Shown: one piece after another, positions 31,371 to 43,820 of the stretch | How positions within the stretch are numbered: the stretch's first letter is position 1 | Layout of the letters: each line of letters opens with the position of its first letter | Assembly: GCF_964340395.1 (NCBI RefSeq) | Contig: NC_135567.1 | Location: 11,948,984 to 12,012,983, forward strand | DNA length: 64,000 nt | Direction: 5' to 3' | DNA from: Glandiceps talaboti | Taxonomy: Eukaryota; Hemichordata; Enteropneusta; Spengelidae | Program-made: the position numbers and the translations under genes | The notes under the pieces: generated by a model | Told to the model about the DNA's origin: nothing | Database searches by the model: none | The model's input: only the letters and a program-made list of their open reading frames with translations

Positions 31371-33394
31371 GAAAGATAAAGACGATATATATGGTTCGGC
31401 AATCATGCACTTAAATTAAGAAAAATGCTAATTTACATAAATTTGCATGTAATTTACATAATATATATTTAAGCATACGCAATTAAATATCATATGTAAG
31501 GTCAGAAAAAATATAAAATGCTGGTCAACGGGTAACCTAACCCATCACATTGGGTAAGTAGGTCGATTTCATTTTTTCACAATGCTTGACAAGGATAAAA
31601 ACAAACCTTATATAATGACAGCAAAATATTTCAGGTCGAGTTTAGATAGAACTTATTCAGTCACCTTGATACTATCTCATGCAATGTTTCTGCATAGCTA
31701 CAGTTAGGAAATGTACACAATTTACGGTTAAACAAATGGTGTAGTTCCTCTCACCCTCTATTCTCAAAAAATGTTAAGCACCGCCAATTGAAACTCGAGC
31801 ATTATTTTAGCCACCCCTTCTATCACCTATACTACAGTGGAGATATAAAATCATATGGTACAATGATGCATTGGAAGGAGACAATTCCAAAGGTGAAAAA
31901 AAATTGAAAATAAGACAGTGTAGAAGGCCATATAGAGGCATAAAATATCAAACCATAGACATACTAAAATACCATAATTGAAACAATTATGCTATGTATT
32001 ACATATTATCTGGAAGTGTATTTTGTTGTGGCAAAGCTGAAATATATTATGCGGATGTGCACATGGTAAATGACTTCTCCTGAAGTTTAATTTCGTTCCA
32101 AAAAATCCTGAATAAAACATTGCAAAACTTTCAGACTTTTGATGGCCCAATGGTCATAAACTTTTGTTCAATTCTTTTTAGTGCACATTGGATATTTAAT
32201 CTCAATTCATAGTGCTTGTATGCAACATCGGAGCCAAGTAAACCACTGTATAAGATATTATATTATTTGGAATAGACTCAAATGTATATTGTTACATGTA
32301 CTATTCAGAAAATATAAAGAAATGTCCTTAATTTTGAAAAAAAAAATGCGAAGCACGCATGAGAATAGATTGCCCATCACCAGAAATATATATGGGTAGG
32401 TGGAACAGCTTTTTCGTTTTTTCTGGCCTAATGTCGTATCTTTCAAAGTAGTTGCCGAAAAGATGAAAAAAATGGATAGTACTTTCTCAAATAAGTAACA
32501 CAACAAAATAATCATTTTCTTTACCAAACTTCCAAAACTGTTATGGCCTCGTTTATGTCGGAACCCAAGGTGAACTCAGTGAATTCTCCTTGCCATTATC
32601 ATTATAATGGAAATTGAAGTTTGGATTTTGATGTCAAAGGTACAGCTCTGTATACAAATTCATGGCCATTCTTTCCATAGCAAATTGTCGCTTCAAAATG
32701 AATTGCGGAATAACGCTAGTGTCAGTGTGCAATGAGATAATAATATCAAACAACATTTTAACCAAAGATAACGTCGAACACAATTATTGAAAGAAATATC
32801 TTCAAATAGTGGATTTTAAATTGCGTACCTAGTTTAATAGTTTTTCAGGGCCACCAAATATTCCAAAAGGAGATCTGCCATTTTTATCAGTATGAAATGT
32901 TTTAATATAAGAAACAAGATGTAAATGAGATCAAGCGCATCTTCGGAGTCACTGCATGCAGCATAGCAGGCGACCTCACATTGAACGACTTTTTCTGTCT
33001 TTTTTTTTAGTTTCACTCGCTGACATTATAATTGCGACTTGATATCTTCAAATGAAGGAGATTTTCAAGACTACTGTTACTCGCGGAAAATGCACAGTGC
33101 ATGTGCGGCACTTCTTTTGTACTTTCCCACACAAAGAATTTTTAATTTGCTGCAAAAAGTTAAATTTTTTAACTGGAAATATTTTAATTCAAATTTAAGT
33201 CAGTGTACAATAGCGATATAAGATACATATTAGCCAGGAGTCAGTGTACAGTTACTTTAGTGAACTATCCCTTTAAATCGTGCATGCTAGGAATCGTCAC
33301 GTAAATAACGATTTTAATAGCATCGCTTTGTATTCAAAAAGTAGGGTTTTTTGCTTTCTTTTTTCTAAAATCTCAGGGGGGGGGGGGCTTGCCC
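31371..33394. other. AT-rich intergenic stretch
   Basis: About 2 kb without a recognisable gene, repeat family or RNA. The longest frames (under 100 codons) look random in composition. Confidence 0.6.
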
Positions 33395-33540
33395 TAGTCT
33401 TGCTGCTAGACGTTCGGGCTTTCTTTCGATGCTATAACGAAGTTCGCATGTGAGGGCTTGCCCGTTCCATCCTCGATAGCGTTGTTCGGCTGTGTGTCGT
33501 ATTTTATCGGAAGAACATCCGAGGGCTAGCTGATAGACTA
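33395..33540. mobile_element. Palindromic MITE (copy 2 of 2)
   Basis: Shares CTAGTCTTGCTGCTAGACGT and TGTGTGTCGTATT(T/G)TATCGGAAG with 1264-1412. The terminal inverted repeats are recognisable but diverged. A G-homopolymer lies just upstream. Confidence 0.75.
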
Positions 33541-34499
33541 GTGTTGCTATGGGTTCGTTAATGGTATTCTCTTTCGATATAGCAACTTAACTTCTAGCAG
33601 GGAATTAGCTAGCAAGAGGTACTCTCAGAATCACTGCACAGGGACTAGACCAAAATATGACTACAAGATGATTTATTGTTCAGCACTGGCTCAAACACCA
33701 CTTCAACACAGGTTCGGGAGATATAAAATCTACCCAACAAGTCCCAAGCTGCTATCCATCACTCCACCCACATCTCTCTATATCTAGTTACAATAGTTAT
33801 CCTATCTTATAGCCCAGAAAAGGGGCGTTTCTCGATATGCAACGCATATTAATATCACAACACAATTCTTATTCTAAATCTGCATCCGGCGTCAAGAGAC
33901 GTTTCAAACATCCGATTGGTTGGGAGTTTACTATATTTACATATGATCACATGATATTCAAATTATCATTGCCACGCATCAATGTTCGTTGCCATCTTAA
34001 CAAATACTTTCTATAACAATATATTCTTATGACAGTCAATGCCGACTATGAATGCATACAAATTCTATTCCTTTGAAATTGTAATAAGTTTGTTTGACAT
34101 TTAGCCGACATCGATGTCTCCAGACATCCAGTCTCTTCTTTGAAAGCTAATCTAATGGTTCCCTCTGTTTCAAGCCCAGCACTCTAACTTGAACTTGATA
34201 CTATAACTAACAAAAGCTATAATAACATTACCGGAGATTAGGTTTTAGATACTTATTGTTCTCGCTACTAATAGCATTTTCCATTGTTTCTTCTAATTGT
34301 ATTCTTTTGTTATTCACGTGTCTTTGTACTTGATTGGAATGTTCCCTTTTGTAGTTATAATTGTGTCTTGGTTTTGCTAAAGTGCTTGGCCAAAAACAAT
34401 AGGATCCATTATATCGATACATTTGTACTTCTGTATTAGAATTTCGCCTGTTTCCAAATTTATCAACCTAAAATCAGTTAATATCTTTTACTATATTTT

Positions 34500-36016
34500 C
34501 ATATAAAAAATGTATGTAACACTAGGCTTGCCCCTGCAGGCTACAGTACTGGAATCTAACCTTGTGTTGGGCCGGGGTCGGGCCCGGGGTCATGATCATT
34601 ATGGACAACTTATCATAACAATAACAAGTCACGTGATTAAAACAAAACGTCGTCATGGGATTAACATGTCACGTGACTTATCTTTTCTAAACCTATTGAT
34701 ATGTTGTGGGAATGTTGTGTATCTGTTTTGTAGCACCAATCGTCTAGAACAGCCGTTTTATGTAAGGACATTTTAACACAAGGTAAGACAAGGCAATTAA
34801 TTCCTTTCATTTTAATCCCTAGCATCTGGGCATTTTTGTTTTGTTTTGTTAAGAGTATTTCTAATTACAGAAAAACAAATCCCCAAACAGGCAATGATCG
34901 TTGGTCTTACTGGGCATCATACTGACAGTATAATTACTCCAAATCCAAGATCATACATTGCAGAAAACCTATTACAAACATAGTAAAATAAGTAAAATTA
35001 TACTAAAATGATAAAATAATAATCATAATTGATAATTTTTATTCATCAATTATCATTTATTTTATACTGTATAAATGAAATCGGGTTTTTCATGGCCGAG
35101 TCTGCTCAGATGCGCCAGTCACAAGAACGTCGTGCTGGTGACAGGCGTGACTTTTGACGTCACTTATGACGTGTTTCGGCGTCAAACACACGTTCTTTAA
35201 CTACCTGTGAATAGCTGATTGCTCAAACATTATACCAGTTCTCAAAATTGTTAACTTACGTGTGATAGCTCGTGTTTTTTTTTCTCCAACAACCGGGCGT
35301 ACACACGTGTACACCGTCACAAGTTATGGCCGTATGTATATGGCTGAGAATGACTCGCTTCTGGGGTAAATTACCTCTTACATCCGGGTACTCGGGATTG
35401 TCGACGTACAGAAACCAAGATAGAAATTTGATTTCAGGGAAAGGATTAACTTTTTTTATTGTGTGTCTTCAACGAAACACCAACAACGTAGCAATGCCTA
35501 ATACATGAGCAGGAATATGGAACGTAGCCCATATTCGAATCAAAACACGAACACCAACTGCGTAGAGCAAGAGCTTCGAATCCAAACCAGAAAGTATACT
35601 ATGTAATGTCGAGAACGGCACGCGTACCGTATTAAAAGATTAAACCAAAGTCTCCACCCGTAGATGAATAATAGATGACTTGACACCTTTATCGCGGGAA
35701 ACAAACACGTTTCTATCTGTAGCATTTCATGACCCTCCTAAAATACCCGATTTTCTTCATGTCTGTAGCAAAGCAACGTACACAACCAAATGGCAAGGAT
35801 TGAGTAACATATTTGCAAGTCACAGAAAACAGCTGTTGCAATGTCTGTCGAATTTGAAAGCTTTTGTCGGGCGGAAGGAGTCCAATTGTGTTAATTAGCA
35901 TTTTTCTACGTTCTTTATTTTGTATACTGTGTGAAGTTCAAAGCTATTTAACTTTGCGTCAGAACGTCCCAGCTGCGTCAAATTTGGAGACAATATTACT
36001 CGGAGACAGTGTGTCG
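34500..36016. other. Interior of the inverted-repeat pair, no gene
   Basis: Contains two CACGTG-type E-boxes (about 34630 and 34671) and TGACGTCA (about 35155), but no supported coding region. Any promoter role is speculative. Confidence 0.4.
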
Positions 36017-36180
36017 AAAAAACGTTCCTCCGGATTGTTTAGTTTTTGAGGGAATCAAGAGATATTGCGTTGAGAAGTGTGAAAAGCGGTAATTTATGCA
36101 AAAAACACAAAAATACAACTTTGGATGATTATAACAAGACAATGAGCGACAAAATAAAAAATCCGGAGGAACGTTTTTTT
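36017..36180. mobile_element. Small hairpin element, about 164 bp
   Basis: Ends AAAAAACGTTCCTCCGGATT and AATCCGGAGGAACGTTTTTT are a 20-bp perfect inverted repeat. The interior is AT-rich and non-coding. Target duplication is unclear. Confidence 0.6.
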
Positions 36181-37531
36181 GTTTACGTACATAGCTTTCA
36201 TTTGAAGTCGAAAAGAGGACTATATTCAACTGTTTGTAAAAGTTAAATAGCTTTAAGTGAAAATCGTCAAAAAAACACAGTTTTTGGGTACAGATCAATA
36301 ATATGGTTAAAAATGTAAAAAAATCACCACAGAAACCACAACTTCATACAAAGACTCGACATAATTAATGAAAAAAATGGTATATTTATCTTGTCTTTAC
36401 TGTGAAATGTGATGGAGGAAAAATGAGCTAACGAACCTGCATCTCAACCTTAATACATTTCTTTGCTATATACATGACTTACGTAGAAGTGTGCAACGGG
36501 TAAAGGTAATTAATCTATACTGAAAAACCTAAAGTTTTTTTTGTCGCATCAATAACATGCATTACTGTGAAACTGGCCAGAATATTGAAATAAGGTGGTA
36601 CACTATACTGTCAGCGCTTGGAGTATTTATACATGTACAAGGTCAGGGTTCTACTTCCATGGTCAGCGCATGGAAGTAAGGCTCGTGGTCAGCGTGAGAA
36701 AAATAGCTTTTTGGGGAACAATAGGTTGAAACGTAACGTTATGTAACCCTCAGACCACAGTGGTCTGAGTGTAACCCCAGTCCCGTCTTGTAAGTTTCAC
36801 GCTTGCTCACGATTTAGACATGTTTTGAAAGTTCTAGTGTATCCAGGATACGACGGCAATCATTTTCCGTTAAAAAAAAAAAACTTATCTCCTAAGAAAT
36901 CCAGTGAAGGCTGGCCTTAATTTCATATTATGGGTTCCTGAGAGTGCAGCCAAACTGAATGACACTCTCCTTACTTAGAGCATGGCAAATGTATCAAACC
37001 CAGACGAAAGTTTGAAGACCGACCGAAACGGTAAGGATGTCTTCAGTAATTACAACAAGGGTTCAAGAGAAGTCAGTCCAGTTTGTTACATAACATGACT
37101 TTCACACGCGAGAACTGAGTTGTATAAAGTGGCTCATTAGCTCTCAAAAGACAGTACCCATGTTAGACCAAAGAGCGAACCCGACCTTGTTACCTACAAG
37201 AAGTTATTACTATACTGAAAAGAGTACCGGTAATAATCACTGCACAAGGACACGACCACAATAAGACTTCAAAACTCAATTTTCCTCGTATGGCTTCTAT
37301 TGTCGTAAACCAACCAATATACAAGTTTGAACACAAAGCACGAAATTCCAAAGCAAGATACAATGAAACATGAATAACCAAAGAAAACAACTTTATGAAA
37401 CAATGGAGAAAGGTATTTTTAGCAAGAATGTTTGAAAAGCCTCATGACGCCGGATGCAGATTTAGAATAAGGATTGTGTTTTGATTTTGATTTGCTTTGC
37501 ATATCGACAAACGCCCTTTTTCTGGGCTATA

Positions 37532-38767
37532 GTAAATTAGTTTATTATAGTGACACGAGGTCTTACATAATGTAAAGTTACATTTCTAAACAATATTTCA
37601 AGAATGTGAAAATCAAACCTCCCAGCCCAATGGACTTATATGTCTCATTAAACAAGAACTTAACGAAAATTACAATAAAGAAGTCAAAGATTAAATAAAT
37701 GATTCATACATAACTAGCTTGGTCTGTACAGACTGTCTTTCCTCCTAAGGAAGGCCCTTTCTATAACAAACCGCAGTACTTTTCACAATAGTGTCCTTAA
37801 ATAATAAATTCAACTTATTCTGTTTGTCCGTCAGCACTAAATTCAGGTTCTGAAAACCGTGACAAATACAAAATTCAAAGGTCGCCATAGAAATCACATT
37901 GAAGTAGGAAATGATCTTCGTTTTCTATAGACCCACTTTGACAGAACTTACATACTCTCTGTTCAATGGCCTCATGCCCATATCTGCCTGTTTCAATCCT
38001 AATTGGCAAAACTCATGCACGAAACTGTGCAAGTAAAGAACGTTGACCATGAGTCGGGTCCAATAGTACATATTTTTTCAGTTTATACTCATCTTTGAAA
38101 AGAACATAAATGTGCAATTTAGATTTTTGTCTGACATTTTCTTGCCATTCTACTTCAAGGGTAGACAACAGCTGACTATTTACAGTGGATGTGTCAATGT
38201 ACGACGGATTATCAATACCGATATTCATCAAAAATTGTACACATCTCTGAAGACCAGTTGTGGCTGTTCAAAGCATAGTCCCAGAGGAAATTTTTCTTTG
38301 TCAACCTATTTTCGTCAAGCAATACTACTCTATTCCAGAATCTGACCATATTAAAGTGGCCATATGGATGAAATTTTGGTATCTATTTTGGATTTTTATT
38401 TGATAAAACAGCTTCACTATGTTTTTCTATTTGAAAAAATAAAGCGAAAGAACATGTACCAAGTTTATGGGTACTGTCTTTTGAGAGCTAATGAGCCACT
38501 TTATACATATCGGTTCTCTTGCTTTGTGACATGTGTACTATGTATGTATAATATGAACGTCTGTAAGTATATGCGAATGAGACCTTGTAAATTATAAATC
38601 TGTCTGTCCGTCTGTCTGTCCATCCGTCCGTTTATGTACATATACCAGCTTATGTTATATTTTAAAAATGCGTTTTTCTGTTTTCTTATATTTTAGCGAT
38701 ATACATTTCACTACATACGCCTTGTATGTGAGCTCTTTCATATTTGATTAATTTGTTTGTTTTTCAG
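37532..38767. other. Region upstream of the sialyltransferase coding exons
   Basis: No ORF of interest. Contains TTAAAGTGGCCATATGGATG at about 38351-38370, a short motif that recurs at 46530 (inverted) and 62793 and probably marks a transposon end. An upstream non-coding exon is implied by the acceptor at 38766-38767 but cannot be placed. Confidence 0.5.
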
Positions 38768-38798
38768 GTTTATTTATGCTGTCTTCCCTATCACTGCG

Positions 38799-39004
38799 AT
38801 GGAATGTATGAAAATAATATTCGTAGGTCTGGTCTTGTCCAGCATTATAATGACATTCCTATATACAGAAAGGATGCTTTACACAGCTAGCTATTCATCA
38901 TCGTCAACTCATCTAATCCACCAAATGTAAGATAACAGTGAAATATTACAGTGGTAGTATAACAACTATAGGTGTGGTGGTTTTTGACACTCTTTGTCTG
39001 TCTT

Positions 39005-39065
<61 letters not shown>

Positions 39066-42000
39066 GTCTCTGTCTCTCTGTCTCAGTCTCCATCCTCCTG
39101 TCTATGTCTGTCTGTATGTATGTATGTATGTATGTATGTATGTATGTATGTATGTATGTATGTATGTATGTATGTATGTATGTATGCATGCATGCATGTA
39201 TGCATGTATGCATGTATGTATGTATGTATGTATGTTTGTCAATCTGTCTGTCTCAGTGTAGGAAAATGGACAAATTCTAGTAAAATCTCTTGCTGTGGAA
39301 AGGGTGAACAGCGCATAATCCATCACACACTAACGGGCAGTACTTTGTTACTTTGTATAATGCATTATAACTCAATTGTGTCACGTGTCTGTAAGTGTCC
39401 AATAGGATAGAGACGTGGAGGCTTTCGCCCTATGTCTGTCTAGGGATGGAAAAGAAGGACATTTTGGTTTTCTGTGTTATGATCACTTAAATTTGTGGGC
39501 ATACGCTACAAAGCAAGACTAATAGGACGCTGCGTTGGCGAGTGTGAAGTTATACACAATAGTATGGTGTTACTAGACACAGAATACCTTGTTGTTTTTA
39601 CTATCATTCTAACACTAAAGCCGACATTTAATTCTGACATTTAAAAAAAACAGAACTGATGTGATGTCAAGGCTAACGCGTCATTATAGCAATATTTGCT
39701 ACAAAGTATAATTCTTTCTATAAGGCTGCAGAGTATTGTTTTCTTTTCCCCTTTTAGATATTAATTTCCATTTTTTTTCAATATTTTTCCCAAACTGACA
39801 ACATCTCTACCTCCAGTTTAAGTACGGTTGGACCCTACAGTACAGTTGATCCGTACAATGCCTATCTTAGCACCGGTCTTGCAGAATTACGGTAAGTTTT
39901 GTTTTCAAGTTATCAGTTGTAATAGTCGTTTTAATGTTTGTTTGTATTTATATTTATTTATTTCGTATTTATTTATTTATTTATTTATTTATTTATGTAT
40001 TTGTTTATTTGCGCGTTTTCTTGTTTGTTTGTTTGTTTGTTTGTTTGTTTTACTATTGCTTTCTCTACGCGTGCATATTAAGTTATTACATAACGTTACA
40101 AATGTCTTCTGGCGTTGTTAAAACAGTTGAATTGCGTAGTTGGGATTTTTTTTTTAAATGATACGTGTGAACAGTTACGTCATCAGACTGTTTTATTAAT
40201 TATATAATCATACCAGGTTTTAGTTCAGTTAATAGGGAACTTGCAATCCAGAATGAGCATGCTCAGACGCAAAGGACTATGGGATCGTCTGTGGTTAATG
40301 TAATACCTAATCTGGAGCTACCGATAAAATAAACCCTACACAATGATCAGGGTTACTATGAATTGATTATTTGTGGTGAAAAACAATGTAACATTAGTGT
40401 TTATAATATACTATTTGATTAGTATTTATTATGACATTTCCCATGATGCAACATTCAACATGGCGGGTTTGCAAGTTCCCTATTGCAAATGGTGGCTAAC
40501 TGTGCTCCAGTAAGTACAATACTGCGAGTACTCTAGAAATATGCAGAATAAACTCGGGTTATTCCCCTTTAACCTATTCTTAATTAAAAATGAATGGTTG
40601 CCATGGAAATAGTCTAAATGATATCAATTTAAGCCATTTTTTAAAATCCAATATGGCTGCTGAATACAATATTAGTTTTATGGGGCAATTAAAGGATTGT
40701 AAGTTTCCTTGAAAACATGTTTTAAAACAGAGAATACCAAATTTCTTTTTATTTATTCAAATGGTCCAGGAATTAACTTTCACATGCCAAGTTTGAAAAA
40801 AACTCTAAAAACTTTGGGTTTTTTTCCGGAAAACTAGACCCTATGTTTTTATTTTACCGTAAAGCGATAAAAAGTACCGTAACGTTATCTACATAATTAG
40901 TTGTGGCATGGGATCAGAGACTCTTAAACTCCAAGATGTATAGAGACCAACTTTATTAACATAGGTCTTTGGTTAACAAATTTAACTCTCTTCTTGTTTT
41001 CTTCTAGGAGTAACGTTTCCAAGGTTTTTGGTCTTGAAACATCACTGGCAATTTACAAAGATCACATTACACCTCAGGAGATGAAGTTTGATCAAATGTA
41101 CTGGCCTAATGGGACGCCACCAAGCGGTAATGCCTTCTGGGAAGGTTACAGTGATACGTTTTACACTATTAAACCACAGAGTAATTGCGCTGTCGTTGGC
41201 AGTAGTGGTATTCTGACGGACAGTCGCTGTGGGAAAGAAATCGACTCACATGATTTTGTTATGAGAATGAACTTACCTCCTTTGAAAGGATATGAAAAAG
41301 ACATTGGTCGCAAAGTCAACCTTACGGCTGTCAACTTCTCCTGTCTTAGATATTTTAAGAGATATCTGGACGGCTTGAGGAAAACGCCTCCAAAGTATTC
41401 CGACAAGAAAAGATACTTCACTGCTCTTCAAAATCTGCACGATTCAATTGTTTGGTTCCCGTTTAATATGACATTTGATGATGAGATATCGACCCTTACA
41501 TTCATGGTCAACGAGACATTACTTAAGCGAAACTTCACCTACAGGGTTGCATATGCAAGAAGTCCAGTATGGCCTCACTATATGAACAGGTAGGTGACGT
41601 AAAGTGGTACATGAGGTTAGCTAAGGGGGCAGTAAATGTAATAGTGTCGTGGATCGAGTAAATTGGGGTGTAAAAGTCGTGTGAGGGAAACAAAGTGACG
41701 TAAATTGACAATTAATCTCGCACATGACCAGCTGCTACGTGTACTGACGGACGGACAGATGGAGGGAGGGAGGGATGGATGAAGGAAGGAAGGAAGGAAT
41801 GGCATCCTCATGTGAATCAATGGCTGGTTGGGGTGGATGGATGGGCGGATGCAGATCGATGGATGGATGGGGATATCATATTCCAATGTGAATTTCATAG
41901 AATTGTTCTTGTATTTAACCGTTCTAGGGAATGCAATAAACACTAAAGTGTTATACATCACAACAATCACTTATAAACACTTAGTTCAACGTAGAAAAGG

Positions 42001-42391
42001 AAGATGATGCAAAATCGTAATCAGTTATTTGTATAATACAGCAAAATAACCCCACTCCCCTCCCCATTTTTATATTCAGCTAATGCCTCCTAAAAATCTT
42101 ACATTTCTCTCTTGTCTTTCCAGATTTTGGAACACAACTGGTAGTAGCCAAGGAATGATAATGCTCACCATAGCAACGTTATTTTGCAGCAAAATTGATT
42201 TGTACGGTTTTTGGCCATTTCATGAAGATAGTATGGGGAAAAACATCAATCACCACTATTATGAATTTTTTCCTTATAAAAAAAACGTTATACCGAATGA
42301 TTTCAAAATCTTGCAAGAATTGAATAACAAGGGAGCAGTAAACCTTATCACTGATAAATGTTCTAGTGACAATATAACTACAAGCCTGTAA
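38799..42391 (+). CDS. GT29 sialyltransferase, alpha-2,8 (ST8Sia)-like, possibly inactive
   Basis: Four coding exons: 38799-38926, 39817-39891, 41008-41589 and 42124-42391. All phases match, giving 350 residues, typical for the family. ATG 38799 opens a short cytoplasmic tail and a hydrophobic signal anchor (about 5-22), i.e. a type II Golgi membrane protein. Sialylmotif L starts at Cys128 (CAVVGSSGIL ... GRKVNLTAVN) and motif S covers about 267-294 (SSQGMIML ... YGFWPF). Motif III is HHYYE near 305-309. The four structural cysteines are present, and several N-glycosylation sequons are visible. Such enzymes transfer sialic acid from CMP-sialic acid to sialylated glycans. Two oddities: in motif VS (H-x4-E in the family) Asn316 and Asp321 stand where His and Glu are expected, and the stop codon lies inside a MITE. 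Whether it is active cannot be decided here. Confidence 0.9.
38998..39255. repeat. (CTGT)n and (ATGT)n microsatellites in the first coding intron
   Basis: About 50 bp of CTGT followed by CT-rich sequence and more than 100 bp of ATGT. They create long low-complexity ORFs on both strands that are not genes. Intron 38927-39816. Confidence 0.95.
39950..40055. repeat. (TTTA)n/(TTTG)n microsatellites
   Basis: In intron 39892-41007 of the sialyltransferase gene. Confidence 0.9.
40231..40484. mobile_element. MITE in a sialyltransferase intron
   Basis: A 254-bp element with perfect 16-bp inverted ends (AATAGGGAACTTGCAA). No ORF. Only one copy is seen in this window. Confidence 0.75.
41740..41870. 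repeat. GGA-rich simple repeats in the last sialyltransferase intron
   Basis: GGAGG-, GGAA- and GGATG-type runs within intron 41590-42123. Confidence 0.8.
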
Positions 42392-42469
42392 GGTACACCG
42401 TGGCGGGGCGCCCTCACACATTGGTTAACCTCGCCGGTGAGGGCGGAACGACACGCTACATCTTACAGG
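42385..42469. mobile_element. MITE (12-bp-duplication family, copy 2) at the sialyltransferase stop codon
   Basis: An 85-bp element with inverted ends CCTGTAAG/CTTACAGG and inner GCGCCCTCAC/GTGAGGGCGG, related to 6561-6664. Its first bases complete a Ser codon and then supply the Leu codon and the TAA stop of the gene. Flanks ATAACTACAAG (left) and ATAACTACGAA (right) look like a decayed target duplication. Beyond the element the original frame would stay open for about 20 codons. Confidence 0.75.
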
Positions 42470-42544
42470 CGATATAATAACTACGAACAGTGCTATATTT
42501 AGTAGACTGGAACCAGACATTGTGAGAGAATTTCTATGTCGGTG

Positions 42545-42860
42545 TACATGAACACCTCACAATGTACCCAAGGTAGGCGGAACAAGTTTGACAGATGTAC
42601 GGATGGCACATTGGTCAATTCCTAACAACGGTAGGCGGAACCACTGTGACTGACAGGAACAGGTGGGACTCATTAGCCAATTAGCAGTCAGTCAGACAGT
42701 CTCCTAACAACGGTAGGCGGAACCATTGTGACTGACAGATAGAAGTGGGACTCACTAGCCAATCAGAAGTTAGTCATACACTAGGCTGAACCATTATGAT
42801 TGACTAAAAGCTTGCAAAGGGGCTCATCAGCCAATCAGAAGTCAGAAATTTGCATAACAA
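42545..42860. repeat. Degenerate tandem repeat, about 85-90 bp, 4 copies
   Basis: Units share AACAACGGTAGGCGGAACCA, TGTGACTGACAG and TAGCCAATCAGAAGT. It lies in the presumptive 3' flank of the sialyltransferase gene. Confidence 0.8.
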
Positions 42861-42987
42861 TAGGACCGTGTAAAAAAGGTTACCAGCTGATGTTGGGTGA
42901 CCTAAATCACTACGCAGTGATGTTTGCCCTTTTCTGAATTATTACGTTTGGTGTACATATGTAATAATAACCGAACACCACGACTTT

Positions 42988-43141
42988 GCAATGGACGGTA
43001 GGGCATACAGAAGTTATTTTCACGCTTGATTCGGTTTATTTTGCCGCCGTATTTTCACGACCGATTGTAAGTGAAAATACGGCGACATAATAAACCGAAT
43101 CAGTCGTGAAAATAACTTCTGTATGTCCTGCCATCCATTGC
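42988..43141. repeat. Long near-perfect hairpin
   Basis: Two arms of about 70 bp (GCAATGGACGGTAGGGCATA ... and its complement ending at 43141) are about 88-90 percent complementary by eye around a roughly 13-bp loop. Weaker complementarity extends another 20 bp outward. It could be a small foldback transposon; if transcribed it would give a long dsRNA stem. Confidence 0.85.
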
Positions 43142-43249
43142 GAGGGCGTTGGGGTTCCGTCATTGCGTGACACGCTTGAACTTTTGTATTGTGTGTCAAA
43201 AAAGAATCTGACTAATGGCGAGACTGATAATTATCCAAGATAATTGTAG

Positions 43250-43600
43250 ATACAACTAAAATGGTGTAGGCTTGGTGATTCACTCATGTAAGAGGACATT
43301 TATTACACATCTTCAAACAACATAATGCATGAGGATGCAATTAACATAGGTGTCGCGGGGGATGTAGCAGTAGTAAAGCTGAAATGTTGGATACCAGTTA
43401 GAAAATAAACAATTGCAGTCATTGTGCGAAAGAATAGCAATGCTTATCAGAGTTCAATGTGATTGGGTAAAGGATCCTGCTGTGTTTATTGTGTCTCTGT
43501 TATTGTTAGTCTAGAGTTGAAATATGTCTATCTCTGTGTTAAAATAAAACAGAATGTCTCATAAGTGAGACATCAAGCCTGTATTATTTTAGCTATAATG
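43250..43600. mobile_element. MITE with about 45-bp inverted ends
   Basis: The left end (AACTAAAATGGTGTAGGCTTGGTG) and right end (the inverted AGCCTGTATTATTTTAGCT type) bracket about 260 bp. The right two thirds recur at about 55310-55450. The same terminus forms the tandem array at 27660-27925. Confidence 0.75.
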
Positions 43601-43820
43601 CCCAGTGAGTCAGAAAATGTCACTTTACCTCTCTCGATCTCGCAACATTGTTAAAACAAAGAGAACTTACATTATTAAAATTGTTTCTGAACCGACATAT
43701 ATACACTCAGAATTTATGGTATGTTACTCATTTTAATACCTCAGCTTATGTTACAAGTACCCCTATCAACCAGTCTGGCTGCTGTTCCTCCTTTAGCTGT
43801 CTATTGTTATTAATATCTAA

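Larger units (their letters stand above)
33808..37531. repeat. Divergent inverted-repeat pair spanning 3.7 kb
   Basis: Two blocks on the left (33808-33901 and 34277-34347) reappear inverted and in mirrored order on the right (37441-37531 and 37335-37412). Landmarks are TTCTAAATCTGCATCCGGCG and TCTCCATTGTTTC-type sequence. The left arm carries about 375 bp extra between the blocks. The interior has no transposase-like ORF. It may be a large decayed non-autonomous element or two unrelated insertions facing each other. Confidence 0.6.

Noticed and set aside
33808-37531. LTR retrotransposon
   Set aside because: The matching blocks are inverted, not direct, and no gag, protease, RT or integrase motif is seen between them.
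38887-39410. Cys/Leu/Ser/Val and Met/Tyr/Val repeat ORFs on both strands
   Set aside because: Products of the CTGT and ATGT microsatellites in a sialyltransferase intron.
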